A stretch of 64,000 nucleotides of DNA from Paludibacteraceae bacterium (GTDB lineage Bacteria; Bacteroidota; Bacteroidia; Bacteroidales; Paludibacteraceae), in the NCBI GenBank assembly GCA_016285885.1, contig JAEERP010000005.1, forward strand, positions 62,001-126,000, in the 5' to 3' direction. Below the pieces are notes generated by a model. The model saw only the letters and a list, made by a program, of their open reading frames with translations. It was not told the origin of the DNA and made no database searches. Every line of letters starts with the position of its first letter. The first letter of the stretch is position 1. Both the position numbers and the translations under genes were made by a program. Shown piece by piece: positions 36,830 through 50,200 of this stretch.

Positions 36830-36903
36830 CTCTCCCTCTTGGACTTGAACCAAGGACCCCCTGATTAACAGTCAGGTGCTCTAACCGACTGAGCTAAGGA
36901 AGA
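36830..36903 (-). tRNA. tRNA-Asn (anticodon GTT), second identical copy
   Basis: Reverse complementing gives a 74-base tRNA identical in all positions to the one at 9107-9180, with anticodon GTT. The candidate promoter box TAAATTTG (36945-36938) is followed by CACCGCA as at the other tRNA genes. Confidence 0.96.
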
Positions 36904-36937
36904 ATTTCCGCACTCGAACATTCCCTCAAATGCGGTG

Positions 36938-36945
36938 CAAATTTA
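36938..36945 (-). promoter_or_regulatory. Candidate -7 element (TAAATTTG) for the second tRNA-Asn
   Basis: TAAATTTG on the minus strand is followed by the same CACCGCA context as the two plus-strand tRNA promoters. A -33 element is not evident at the standard spacing. It sits back-to-back with the promoter of the PfkB kinase gene. Confidence 0.6.
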
Positions 36946-36947
36946 GG

Positions 36948-36977
36948 TTGTTTTCTCGAATAAAAAAAATATATTTG
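36948..36977 (+). promoter_or_regulatory. Promoter of the PfkB kinase gene (TTG-N19-TATATTTG)
   Basis: TTG (36948-36950) and TATATTTG (36970-36977) with 19-base spacing fit the Bacteroidetes consensus. The -7 box lies 31 bases before the ATG at 37009. Confidence 0.72.
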
Positions 36978-37008
36978 CATATAAATTTTACAAAAAAGAG
37001 AAAAAGAT

Positions 37009-37995
37009 ATGGTGACAATAGGATTAGGAAACGCATTGGTAGACGTGCTATCTGTATTGAAGTCTGACGAGACTTTGGAAAGGCTTTCGCTTCCCAAAGG
37101 GAGTATGCAATTGATAGACAAGGATTTGTCCGCGAAAATACAAGACGAGATCAAAGACGGCGACCGTCATTTGGTCACGGGAGGTTCCGCCTCCAACACG
37201 ATCACGGGGCTAGCCGCACTAGGTGCGCCTTGCCACTTCATCGGGAAATTGGGAGAAGACGAGACGGGAGAATTCTTCCGATCAGACATGGAGAGACATG
37301 GGGTGACCACCCACATTGTCAAGAGCGACCTGCCGACAGGCGTATGTGTCTCCCTCATCTCACCCGATAGCGAACGTACCATGGCCACCTATTTGGGCGC
37401 AGCCAGCACCCTGACAGAGAACGACTTCCGTCCAGAATGGTTCAAGGGGGTGGATCTATGCCACATAGAGGGATATTTAGTACAAAACACCACGATGATC
37501 GAGGCGGCCATGAAGATGGCGAAAGCGGCGGGAGCCAAGGTGTCATTGGACCTCGCCAGCTACAATGTGGTGGAAGAGAATCTGGCGTTCCTGCAACGTG
37601 CCGTGAAGGAGTATGTCGACATTGTCTTCGCCAACGAGGAGGAGGCGAAAGCATTTGCGCAGAGAGAACCAGAAAAGGCGCTCGACTACATCGCCGAGAT
37701 GTGTGAGATAGCCGTTGTCAAGCTAGGCAAGAAGGGCTCTCTGATCAAGAAGGACGGCAAGACCGTCAGCGTAGACATCCTGCCAGGCGTGACAGCCATC
37801 GACACCACGGGTGCGGGCGACCTGTTCGCCTCCGGATTCCTATTCGGGCTCCACAAAGGATACGACATGGAGAAGTGTGGAAAAATCGGGGCTCTCGTGA
37901 GCGGACACATCGTGCAGGTGGTAGGCTCGAAACTGAGCGAAGAGAAGTGGCAGGAGATACAGGCTGAGGTGCAAAAAATTGCCGCACAGCGATAA
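37009..37995 (+). CDS. PfkB family sugar/nucleoside kinase (adenosine kinase-like)
   Basis: The 328-residue kinase has the PfkB N-terminal glycine motif (TGGSASNTITGLAALG) and the C-terminal signature DTTGAGDLFASGF near 265-277, which includes the catalytic base Asp. Overall layout resembles Bacteroidetes adenosine-kinase-like proteins. Substrates of the family include adenosine, ribose and fructose phosphates; adenosine is the best guess but unproven. It is a single-gene unit with its own promoter and terminator. Confidence 0.92.
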   Translation: MVTIGLGNALVDVLSVLKSDETLERLSLPKGSMQLIDKDLSAKIQDEIKDGDRHLVTGGSASNTITGLAALGAPCHFIGKLGEDETGEFFRSDMERHGVTTHIVKSDLPTGVCVSLISPDSERTMATYLGAASTLTENDFRPEWFKGVDLCHIEGYLVQNTTMIEAAMKMAKAAGAKVSLDLASYNVVEENLAFLQRAVKEYVDIVFANEEEAKAFAQREPEKALDYIAEMCEIAVVKLGKKGSLIKKDGKTVSVDILPGVTAIDTTGAGDLFASGFLFGLHKGYDMEKCGKIGALVSGHIVQVVGSKLSEEKWQEIQAEVQKIAAQR

Positions 37996-38027
37996 CCAAA
38001 CACACCCAACCGAAAGATCAAAAATGC

Positions 38028-38056
38028 GGGGGCGAAAGAAGTTTCGCCCCCTTCTT
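38028..38056 (+). terminator. Rho-independent terminator after the PfkB kinase
   Basis: A perfect ten-base-pair stem, GGGGGCGAAA with TTTCGCCCCC and loop GAAG, is followed by TTCTTATTT. Confidence 0.9.
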
Positions 38057-38188
38057 ATTTCCCGAAAAACATAAAATTCTACCAATCAGCGCATTACAAA
38101 CAAATTAATCTATCAGCAAAAAAGCGTCAGGATGAAGATATAATTGCGATTCGGATTGACTTTTTTACATCTATTTTAACGCTTAAAA

Positions 38189-38220
38189 TTTGTTAATAAG
38201 AAAATTTAGATTTACTTTTG
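38189..38220 (+). promoter_or_regulatory. Promoter of the giant repeat protein (TTTG-N20-TACTTTTG)
   Basis: TTTG at 38189-38192 and TACTTTTG at 38213-38220, spaced 20 bases, match the Bacteroidetes consensus fully. The -7 box is 34 bases before the ATG at 38255, so transcription starts shortly before the gene. Confidence 0.8.
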
Positions 38221-38254
38221 ATATTGCTATTAACACAAGAAAATTTATAAGCTT

Positions 38255-41200
38255 ATGGAAGCAAAAAATATACTCAAACTATTGAAGATCAACTTAATTC
38301 TAAGCCTATCGCTACTGCTCTTCGGAGCATCTACCTATGCGGCGACAAGGAACATCGACACACCAAACCTCAGTTTCGAGAAGGGAACCTTCGAGAACTG
38401 GACCAGATACTACGGGTACTTTGGGCCGTTGACCTACACGAAAAACGATGCATATACATACAACGGATACACCTACAAAGAGCATCATGATGAAAGAAAC
38501 ACAAGAATAGTTATATGCGACCACGTCAACCAAACCATGGGGAATGGAGATCCAATGGATCCGTCCGTGCAAGACACATGGACTTTAAAGGAAGAGAACA
38601 CCACATCGGAACGTGGATATTTTGAGGTGGTAGCCAGCACTGCATTCGATTTCAACTTAGCCTGCGACAACATCAGATTGGTACCTGAGGGATTCGGACA
38701 ATCCATGCGCATCGGATCTTACGACACTGCAGAGGTACACTACAATGACTCCACGCTGGTATCAGAAAAGAACAGAGCCATGGCAGAACGTGCCACCTAC
38801 AATTTTGAAGTAAAAGAGAACTCCACACTCTTGACCCTTCGCTACGCCGTCATCTTGCAGGATGATCCGAACAACAACCACTCACACCCTGACGACCTGA
38901 TGCCTCGTTTCAGCATCAAAGTCTACAAGGCGGACGGAACACTGATTCCTTCTCAACAATGCGGATCTAAAGTGGAATACCGCTCCAGCAACGACCCGAG
39001 ACTCAAACCTGCCACACAACACGAGAGAGAGAGAATTGAAAAAGTAGATTTCATAGAAACATCCCAATGCGAAGAATGGGGATGCGCACAATACAGCGAC
39101 AGTTGTATACGTTGGGGAGACGGAGACAACTGTTTACAATATGAAACAAGATACAAAAATGGGAACTGCATAAGATACCAAGGAAATTGGTGGGATCGAC
39201 GTTGTGTGGAATATCAACAAATCCCATATCAGGTATGCGTCAAATACGAACAAGTCTGTAAAGACTACTATTGCCACATACCAACATGTAATAAATACAA
39301 AAAAATACCAATTACGACTGTCACTTTCGGAGCAGAAAATCAAAATGTCAGATGCAACGCATCCCGTGTCAGGGATTTATTGCCTGAATTTTACTATGAT
39401 GGATGGGTTACATTGAGTTATGATCTCCGAGACTATATTGGACAAACCGTTACCATTGAGGTGGAAAACCGAGATTGTCTAGAATTGTTGCCAAGATGTG
39501 GAGGTAATCACCCAGCGGGTACACCTCTGTTCAACACAAACACTACACCGCTTGTCCGTGCGGCCGAACCTGGGTATAGCACGGCCTGGTGCTCGGTATG
39601 TAACCAGAACAAAACATTTGTCACCGCTTTCACTGGTGGTTTTCACCGCACCTACGCCTACGTCAACGCCTCCACCCAAAAGATGGAGTTGGTAATCAAA
39701 AACTGTGGAGGAAGAGAAGGGGCAGTCATCACCGCTCCTGATGCGTTCGACACATACGTATGGGAAAGAGCCGCCGACCCCGCACATAACTCAACACACA
39801 AGACATTCTCATCCCAACCTTATATACAGTCAACTTCTCCATATATCTGCGCCATCCCAGACGAAGACATCATCGAGAATGTGGACTACACCTGCACCAT
39901 GTACAATAGCGCAGACCCCAACTGTACCAAAGTGACAGATACATTCCGTCTGTTGAAGAATCCAATTGTGGCAGACTACACTTGGGACAAGGGATGTTAC
40001 AACGAAGTGAAGTTCACCAATCTGTCGGAAATCAAACCAGTAACCATGAGTGATGGTTCTCAAAAGAAAAACGACGAAATCGCCTATCAACTATGGACAT
40101 TCTATGACCAAAGCGGAGAGGTTGAAGAGGAAAACGGAGAATTTGAGCCAACAAAGTTATTCAACTGTCAATCGAACGACGAATGCACCTTCGCCACCAA
40201 GATGACAGTCATCACAAAGAACGACTGCAAAGTTCCTATAACCAAGAGCATTGGTGTACAAAGAAGGCCAGAAATGACCATCAACGGAAACGACCATGTC
40301 TGCTATGGAGATTCCACATTACTGAGTCTGGATGACAATTCATATCCGGAAAACGAGTTAGAAGCCGCTGGCGCACACACCTACATTTGGCTCAACGAAG
40401 CAGGAGACACCCTAAAAAAATCGAATGGCAATGACGGCAGGTCCTGTTACGTGCAGCCAGTGAACGGAACTATTCGCTACCAACTGCAAATCCACCAAGA
40501 CAGAATCACAGACAATGGCAACCCGATGCACTGTGTCTTCGAAGGCTTCCACGACGTATCGGTCATCGAGAAACCGACATCAAAAATATCCATCTCCAAC
40601 ATGTATACCCCAAATGGGGAAATCAAACAGGTGGACATCTGCAAAAACGACACCATCAAACTAGATGGAAGCACCAGCATGGATAATTGCCAATACGCAT
40701 GGTACGACGAAAATGCATGGGGCGGAATAGATCAAATCAGCGAAAATGATTTCCGTCCAATGACAAACGCAAAAACAGACACAACAGACATTCTTGTGTC
40801 GGATAGCACCAACTACTACCTGGTCATAATGGCTGAAAACGGATGCATGCAGGTAGACTCCATCCGCACTAACGCCATGCCGTTGCCTGAGCTTACCATT
40901 ACAGCGAACAATCATGTCGTGGACAATGGCCACACGGAGATATGCGTCGGAGGTTCAACCACCATGAAAGTGGCCGGTACGGATGCCAGGGGGAATGCCG
41001 TCCACACCTTCGTATGGACCACGCCGAACCAAGGACAGCCGACATTGGAAACCATCACGGCGACCCCTGCGGAGGATCAGAGCAAATTCAAGAACGGCAG
41101 ATACGAATACCGCTATTATGTGAGCGGTAGCGACACCAAAGGTTGTACCAACACCGACTCCATAGACATCTACATGTACAAAAATCCGGTCATCACCTTC

Positions 41201-44200
41201 GATGGTTCTCCGGCCGGAAAATGTGCAGGCGACACCATTCATCTAAAAGTGAACGGGGTGGATTCATGCGTGGTCGACAATGATATCAAAGCGGGAAGTC
41301 TGTTGACACCATCCAACACGGCGATAGATATTCCTCTCGTAGCCAATGAGGCGAAACGATTCTACATGGTAGAGGGTATCAAGAAGAGCGGAGACACAAC
41401 CTGTAGATCCACCAACGAGTTCAGCATTCAAGTATACCAAGCGCCGAAGATCAACATCATCGGTATGACAACCATTTGTAAAGGCTCATCATTATCATTA
41501 AATGCGATAGGTGCGGACGAATTCACATGGTGGAAGGAAGGAAGCGATGACAAGAGTGAAGGAGCCACCTTCACCGACACACCAGAAAGTGACACAACCT
41601 ACTACATAGAGGGCCGCAACATCAGCGGGGAGATGTGCAAAAGCACAGATTCCATTTCTGTCAAACTTGACGAGGCTCCTGCCATCAAGATAACATGCGA
41701 CCCTGCGATAATATGCGTCGGCGGTCAAAAAACCCTTTCCGCAGGAATCGACGGAACATCCACACAAAACATTTTGAAGTATACATGGAGCAATGGAGCC
41801 ATCGGCGAAAACATCACCATAGCACTCTACGATGAAAAAGACACCATCATCGTAACAGGAGAGGACGAATTCAAATGTATATCCAAAGACTCCGTGATAC
41901 TGGAAACGAAACCATACCCGACCCTAACCGCAACGTCGACAGGAGATTTCTGCGAAAACGGGGAAGGAATCGTAAATTTAACGGGTGCGGACAAATACAT
42001 CTATCAAGGAGACACTATCGCGAAGGGGCAAAACCCAAGCGTTTCATATCCTTGGAAGATAGAAGATGTAGGCAGAGCAGGGACAAAGGAATATGTGTTC
42101 ACTGGATCCCTCAACGGATGCGAGCAGGAGAAATCTGTTGAAATCAATGTGCTCGAGGCACCAGCCCTTGCCATCTCCGGTGCGGAGGGTGGCATCTGTA
42201 AAGGCAATAGCGTGAACTTATCCGTAACAGGAGGAGAAAGTAACGGAGAATATATTTGGGAGTACACCACAAACAACGGAGCGAAGTGGGACACGCTATC
42301 CAACAAGGGAGCATCCATCACCGTAACCCCGGAACAAAACACCAAATTCAGAGTGTCTGGACAGGGTGGCAACGGATGTAAAGGTGTATCAGCCATTACA
42401 GAACTGAAGGTTTACGACATCCCGAGCATCCACATCTCTAGGAATACAAACGGGAAAGACTCTTGCGTCAACTCAACCGTATACCTGACTGCTAACGGAG
42501 CAGGCACCAACGGCACATACGCATGGAGCATCACTGCTGTCAACGGAGGGGCGACAATAGCCAACGCCACAGGAGCATCCATCGAGATTCCGCTCTCTGA
42601 GAACGCTAACGTAATGGTGACCGGCACCACGCAAGAACTATGTTTCAGCAGCGCGTCCACCACCATCACCGTCTATCCATACCCAGACTTCACAATGGAG
42701 AAAGACTACGTATGCGCAGGCGACCAAATCACCATGTCCATCAAACCGGTCACGGGGAAAGATATGCCGGACACCGTACATTGGATGCCTTCATCCACCT
42801 ACTCCAACATGACCGGAACATACACGAAATACCAAGGAGACGAAAGATATACATTCACAGACTCGAACCCGAAGGAGAACAATTCAATATACCAAATCAA
42901 AGTTAAAGGAGTGACGGAGAAAGGATGTGCAACTAGCAAATCATTCAATTTCAGCGTCGTATCCAGTCCGAACATCTACATTACAGGAAAGAACGAATAC
43001 TGCGAATCAGACTCTGTCCACCTGATAGCCAAGGGTGGTTCGTCCTACAAATGGGACAACAACACAGAGGGCGAACGATACGATTCTGTGGCAGACAAGA
43101 ACAGGACAACCATCCACGTGACAGGATGGGACAGCAGAGGATGTTCCGGCACGGCGGACTACAATCTAATGATCCGCCCCAATCCTTCCGTTTCTATCTC
43201 CGCAAGCGCAACGCTCATTTGTAGCGATGACGCCGTCACACTCCAAGCGAGTGGAGCAAACACCTACACATGGGAGCAAAAGAAGGAGACAGAAACGACA
43301 GCCTCCAGCTACCCTTGCTCATCATGTCAAAGCATCAACCCAATCGTGGAAGAGAAGACCACATTCATCGTAACAGGTGTAACCAATGGATGCTACGGGA
43401 CAGCGACCCAAGAGATCGACGTCAAGACAAAACCTGTTTTGAGCATCAGCGCATTGAAAGACACCGTATGTGCGGGCAATGCCACCGACATCACCGTGTC
43501 CGACGCAAAAGGGAGTGTAACGACCTGGACATCAACCCCAACCGTCACCCCAACCCTATCCAATGAGACACAATATAAATTCAACACGGGAAGTCTGACC
43601 GAAAGGAAAAAATACACCATCACAGCAACGTCTGGACAAGGTTGTGAAGCTCAAAAGGACATTACCATAGAAGTCTTTTCCGTACCTACCATCGGTATCG
43701 ACAAAGGGTTAGGCTACGTATGTAAAGGGAAAGAGACTGAATTGAGCGCAATCGGAGAATCATCCCTGCGGTACGAGTGGATCGCAAAGACCGAGCAAGG
43801 AGCTAATGCCGCTGTCACCTACATGTCACCGACGACTAACACCAGCGACAAGATTAAGGTGAAATTCGACAACAACACCGTATTCACCCTTAAAGCGACC
43901 TACTCTAAGGAGAACTGCGAGACCACCAGCGAACCAGTCACGGTGGAAGTCAAAGACCTGCCGAAAATCAAAGTGTCGCAAGACCCTTATCCTGCCGTAT
44001 GTCAGGGCAAGAACGTGAAACTGACCGCCGAAGGAGACGGCAACGCAAGCGCAATGAACAGCGCAGGATGGACATGGCAAGATGTGAACGGCAACGACTT
44101 GAACAACAAGAGCAATACCTACAACATTCAGCAACTAAACGGTGCGACGACTTTCAAAGTCAAAGGAACAGACCAATTGGGTTGTGAGTCCGAATGGAAA

Positions 44201-47200
44201 GAGTACCCAATAGCCATCACCAACGCACCAAACTTCACAATCAGTGTGGACAAAGATACCGTATGTAAAAACAGTTCGGTACACTTCAGCATCAACACCA
44301 GCGATAGCAACCTGAGCTACACATGGGACAATGCGACAACCGCCACATCGTCCACCACATTAGACACCGTCCTCTCCATCGCCAAAGTATATACCATCAA
44401 GGTAACGGCAAGCAACGGTTCTTGTACTACAACCCAGACGAAGCAAGTAACTGTAAACGACATACCGCGTGTCAACATCACTAGCCAAAGCGGCAAGAAC
44501 AGCATCTGTAAAGGTGACAGTATTGTCCTACAAGCCAATGTCAGCAATGTGTCCGACCCATCCAAGGTGGAATACACATGGAACAATAGCGCATGGAACA
44601 GGGGCAACGCCAGCAAGCAACACTATGCGCAATACATTTCCATGCTCAGCAACAACGAAAGCAGCATTAGAGCGACCGTAACCGTAAAAGAGGGCAAATG
44701 TTCATCCGACACAGCCTCCTACATCGTGAATGTCAACCCATTGCCAAACGTAAGAATCAATGGCGCGCAAGACAAATGCGCCGGTGAAGTGGCTGAATTG
44801 ACTGCGGCCGGTGTAAGCACCAACAACTACTCTTGGTTCCAAAACAGCAATAGCGTGGGCGGAGGAACAATATATAGACCGACCATCAACACAGAAACGA
44901 CGTTCACATTGAAAGGAATCGACGCCAATGGATGCGTGGGAACATTCGACACGACCATCAAGGCAAACCCTATTCCAAGCTTCAACATGGAGGCACCGAG
45001 CGTCTGCTCCGGGGAGCGAGGTGTCATCACATTTACAGACACGATGCACGTTCAATCCATCAATGTGTCAAGGGAAAATGTGAATGTACCCATCACGGAC
45101 GGACTCACCTACACCACATCGGACATCATGACCCAAAGCCAGATGTACAGCGTGAGAGCGACAAGCGACAAAGGATGCGTCAGCGCAACCAAATACCAAA
45201 CCATCACCGTCAACGCATTGCCAAACATACTGATCACCAGCAATCCATTGTCCAAACAGATCTGTTTGGGAGACACTGCCATCCTCACAGCGACAGGTGG
45301 CGAGCACTACACATGGACCGACTACGCAGGACTTGAAGTGCCAAATGCGCAAGACAGCAGCATAGCCCGATTCATCCCTGCAACCACAGGCAGACACACG
45401 ATGACAGTAAGTGGCAAGGGATTTAACGGATGTTCTAGCACAACCGACATCATCATAGAGGTACATGGCATCCCTACCATAACTGCACGAGGAGCGGAGG
45501 TATGCCAAGGCGACATGGCGACACTGACCGCAAGCGGCAGTTCTCCTAACCTAACATACGTATGGAGCAGCGCAAACAACACGCTGAATGGTGCGACCAT
45601 CTACCCGATCATCAACCAAGACGAAAAATTCACCGTCTATGGAACAGACATCAACGGATGTAGAAGTAAGGACACTGCAGTATGGGCCACCATACAAGGC
45701 AGACCTGACGTCGATGTAACCGCAGAAGGCATCTGTGAAGGAAACGAAGCATCAGTAACGTTCTCGCCTAAGGCTAATAGCGCAAGCATAAGGGAAATAT
45801 CCATAGCCGGTTCAACCTATTACACAAACACCATCAATCTTGGCTCATTATCAGAGACCAAGACATACACCGCCATCATCGTCGGCACGGCTGGTTGCTC
45901 CACAGATGAAACATTCACCATTAATGTGGAGAAGCAACCTGTCATCTCCTTCGATCCAAACACAGAGGGCAATACAAGCAGAATCTGTATTGGACAGGCG
46001 ATCACAATCAAAGCCATCACAGACCAAGAGACGAACATGAGTTGGACATCCGATGACAACCTCAGTTCACCTATATTCAGCACCAATTCGTCTCAGTTCA
46101 CACTCAAACCGACTGCGGCAAGAGGATTGGACAACCCGTACAAATTCGAAGTCACGGCTAAGAGCAAGACAGGAAAGCAGTGCGAGAGCAAAGAGAATTA
46201 CCAGATCGTAGTCTTCGACAAAGCAACCAACCGAATCGTGGGCGACTCCGCAAAATGTGTCGAGTCCACCCTCACGTTGGAGTCTGAAGGCACCTTCAAG
46301 AGCTATTCATGGACTGAAGTGGGCGCTTCAGGAACCGTACTTTCCAGCGCCAAGACATTGAGTATAAAGATCACGGAAGACAAGTCCTACGCATTGGCCA
46401 TAACGAACGACAACGGATGCGAAAGTCATGACATATTCAAGGTGAAGGCCGTACCTGTGCCTGAATTCAAATTGATTCCAGACGAAAAATGTGAAGGGTT
46501 GGCAGCCACCACAAAAGTTCAGAGAACCAATCTGATAGGCAACACCGATGTGGTATTCGAATGGGGCGACGGTGTGACGGGGGATTTTGTCAAAGACGAG
46601 CATTTGACCGCCGATAAGACTTACCGTGTGGTCGGAAAATATAGCTACACCGACCAAGCGGGCAAGGTCACCACTTGTACAAGCGAGCCAATCTCCGCTA
46701 CCACCCGTATCCACAAGAAACCGGACTTCACCATCTTCAGCGACAACACCATGGGCAACACGGTGTGCAAAGAAGACACGATTAAATTCTCCATATCTGC
46801 TAATAACGTCCGCATCGAATGGAATAGAGGTGATGAGAACGGTCCTGTCGAAGAGTACAAATATCAAAACAACAATGATCCTAATGTAAAGAAACACGGT
46901 ATTGTTTCCAGCAACAACAAAAGCGTATGTAAGGTGGTGCCTAGTAAACTAGACCCTAAGGTAAAAGACATATACTATTGGGCCACTGTCACAAGCACAA
47001 GCACAGGATGTTCCGCCTCCAAGTCCGTAATGGCACATTTGGACATCATCGAGGCTCCGGAGCACGCATCCTTTGCGGCCTGTCAGGGTAGCGATGTGGA
47101 AATGACGACCCACGTTGAAGGTGCGGTGGATTACGAGTGGTACGATGACTGGGGTAACCTCCTAGGTACGGGATCCACTTATATATTCCCTTCCGCTGAA

Positions 47201-50200
47201 CTATATAACACAACAGCGACTGACAGAAATATTCATGTCTTGGCGATAGACCACTTGGGCTGTAAGAGTAAAAAGACCGCCATGCAAGTCAGGAAAGAAG
47301 ACAAAGTTGACATCTCATGGACTGTCAAAGATCATTGCGAAGGCGAAAAGCCAACCATCACCCTCAGCGGAGCACAACGCTACCAATGGACGTCAGAAGG
47401 GAACAAGATGGGGGCAACATTCACGGAGACTAGTCCTCTATACAACGACAAGACCTATACCGTTTTGGCATGGAATGTCAAGTCAGGAAACTATGGCGTA
47501 GAATACAAAACATGTGAAACTGAAAAGGAAATCACAATAACTATCCATAAGAAGCCAATCATCAGCATCAAGGATGAACATGGCAACAAAACAAGCACCA
47601 ACATCTGTTTCAAAGACCATGTAGAGTTGCAGGAAGGGGAAGGTCAGAGTGGCCTAAGTTATAAGTGGAAGGTAGACAATGGCTACACACTCAGCAATAA
47701 CACGCAAGACAACATCACAATCCATGCGCAAAACAAAGATGTGAAGCAATACAAGGTGACCCTGAAAGCCACCAACAGTGCGGACTGTTACGACACGACG
47801 GACTACTACGTCATCGTAAACCCATTGCCGGAAGTGGAAATCATAGCGGACGAGAACCCTGTATGTGAGGGAGAACCAATCACCCTACGCACCAACAACG
47901 TGTACAAGGCTTACGATTGGGCTCACAGCAACGGAGGCAACGGCAAATCGGGATCCACCCTATCCAGCAGCAACAGCTACAGCACAACGACAACTGCGGC
48001 TTACAGACAGAAATTCTGGCTGGAAGTGGAGGATGCGAACAGTTGTAAGAATTGGGACACACTCACTGTATACACAAAGGCAAAGCCAACCATCAGTGTT
48101 CAAAACGAGACGATCTGCTACGACACGAAGCCTACCCTGAAAGCAAGCGGAGACGTAGACATAATCAATTGGCCTGATGGAAGCCAAAGCAATCGTCCTG
48201 CCAATTCAACGGGTTCTTGGACTGGGGAATGGGAATCCACAACCGCTCTGACCGGAGGTAGAACCTTCACCGTCACCGCCTCCAAAGACGAGTGCCTTTC
48301 TGATGTCCAAAACGCCATCATCAGCGTCCTTCCTAAACAGGATTTGACATTCGCAGTAGACGGAGAAGCTACGCAAGGCAGACCAGTCATGGTATGTAAA
48401 GGCAAAGAGACAGTCATCTCGCTCACCAATACGGGTCTCTCTAACATCAAGTGGGGTGCCGGCAACGAGACGACAAACAGCATCACTCGCACGATTAAGG
48501 GAGACAGTATCTTCTCAGCCACCGCAGACATAACGACAAACGGCAAGAGCTGTCCTGCCCAAGGAAAGCAAACCGTCAAAGTATATCCGACGACCCAAAT
48601 CACCATCAAGGGTGGAGGCGCGGTATGTTTGGAGGGAGAAGTAACCTTCAACGCAAATGGTGCGGAGAGCTACAATTGGCATATCAGCAAGGCAGAGGCT
48701 GGCACTATCATCAGCAACAGCAGCGATAGTAGCGAAATCACTGTACGGGACATCAAGGAAGGCTTCTCCATTTACGCTACCGGAACAGATGTCAACGGTT
48801 GTAGCAGCGAGAGGTCGGCCGACAGCTTTGTCACCATCCTTCCATCCCCTGTCATCTCCATCAGCAACCATGTGGACACCATCTGTAGCGGAAGCGAACT
48901 GAAGATGACCGCAAGCACGAACCGAGGAGATGTGGAATGGAAACTGGGACATGGAGCTAGTGGCACTGAAGTCAACACAACACTCACCACCCAATATGGA
49001 AGCAAGCGTGAAGAAGTATACCGTGCGGAGGCATTCTACGAGGGTTGTTCTTCCACAAAAGAGGTAGTCATCACCGTACTTCCATTGCCAGAACTGACAT
49101 TAAACACGGATGGTGCATTCTGTGCGGGTGACAGCACGCTCATCACAGCGAAGGAATCTTACGGATCGGCTGTGGAATATAAATGGGGCAATGCCACCAA
49201 CTACACCGACAAGAACACATACATGGCTAAAGAGGGAGGCACATACCAAGTCTCCGCCCGCGCAAAGAAAGGCGGTCTGCAATGTGCTACTCCAGATCCA
49301 GTTGCGATAACCGTCACCGAAGTGCCATTGCCAACCATCAGTGGCATCGAAGTAACAGGCAATCCATGTAAGGGTGAAAGAGTTTCCCTGCGACCAAGGG
49401 GAAGCAACAGCACCTCATTCGAATGGTTCTTCATCACAAGCACCAAAGAGGATACCACCCGTATCGAGAGAATGGAGAGCATACAGCCAACCATTACACA
49501 AGACACCACCTTCTACGTCGTGGCTTCCAACACTCAGACATTCACCAACGTGACACTGGTCTGCAAGGGTGCGAAAGACACCACGCTGACACTATTGCCA
49601 GACCCATCATTCACTTTGACAGCCAACACACCATGCTACGGAAACGACATGGTCATCAGCGCACAAGGTGGAACTGGCTACACATATGATTGGACTTGGG
49701 ACGGAAATCAAAACGAGAACGGAAAGGATGACATCACCATCAGAAACGCTGTGGGCAGTCATGTCTTCCACGTCACTGCAACGACAGCGGATGGATGTAG
49801 CGCCGGAAAAGACACTTTGGTCAACATTCATTCATTGCCAATCATCAATGGATTCCAAGGTGAGAACGTAATCTGCGTGGACAACCAGAGCAGCGTTCAC
49901 ACCGTCATCTGCGACGATCCGGCCGCCATCCGGAAATATGAATGGACGACCCAAAGCAGTAATGGATTCCAATATAGCAGCGCACCTGACAGTTCAAAGA
50001 TTACAATCAAGCCGAACAGGGCCCAAGACGATGTCGTCTATACCGTGAATGTGACCGACACCAACGGTTGTGCGTCAAGCAAGAACTACGAGATAGACAT
50101 CAAACCAATGCCTGAGACCAATGTGGCGATGGCTGCGAACTGTCCGAACGACCCGACCAACATCACCGTCACGGACAAAAACAGCATGAATAACGTGACA

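Noticed and set aside
9107-36903. Genomic island bounded by the tRNA-Asn pair
   Set aside because: The interval holds prs, SNF2, GH3, trxA and dnaE with no integrase, and the tRNA copies are inverted, not direct as expected for attachment-site duplication.
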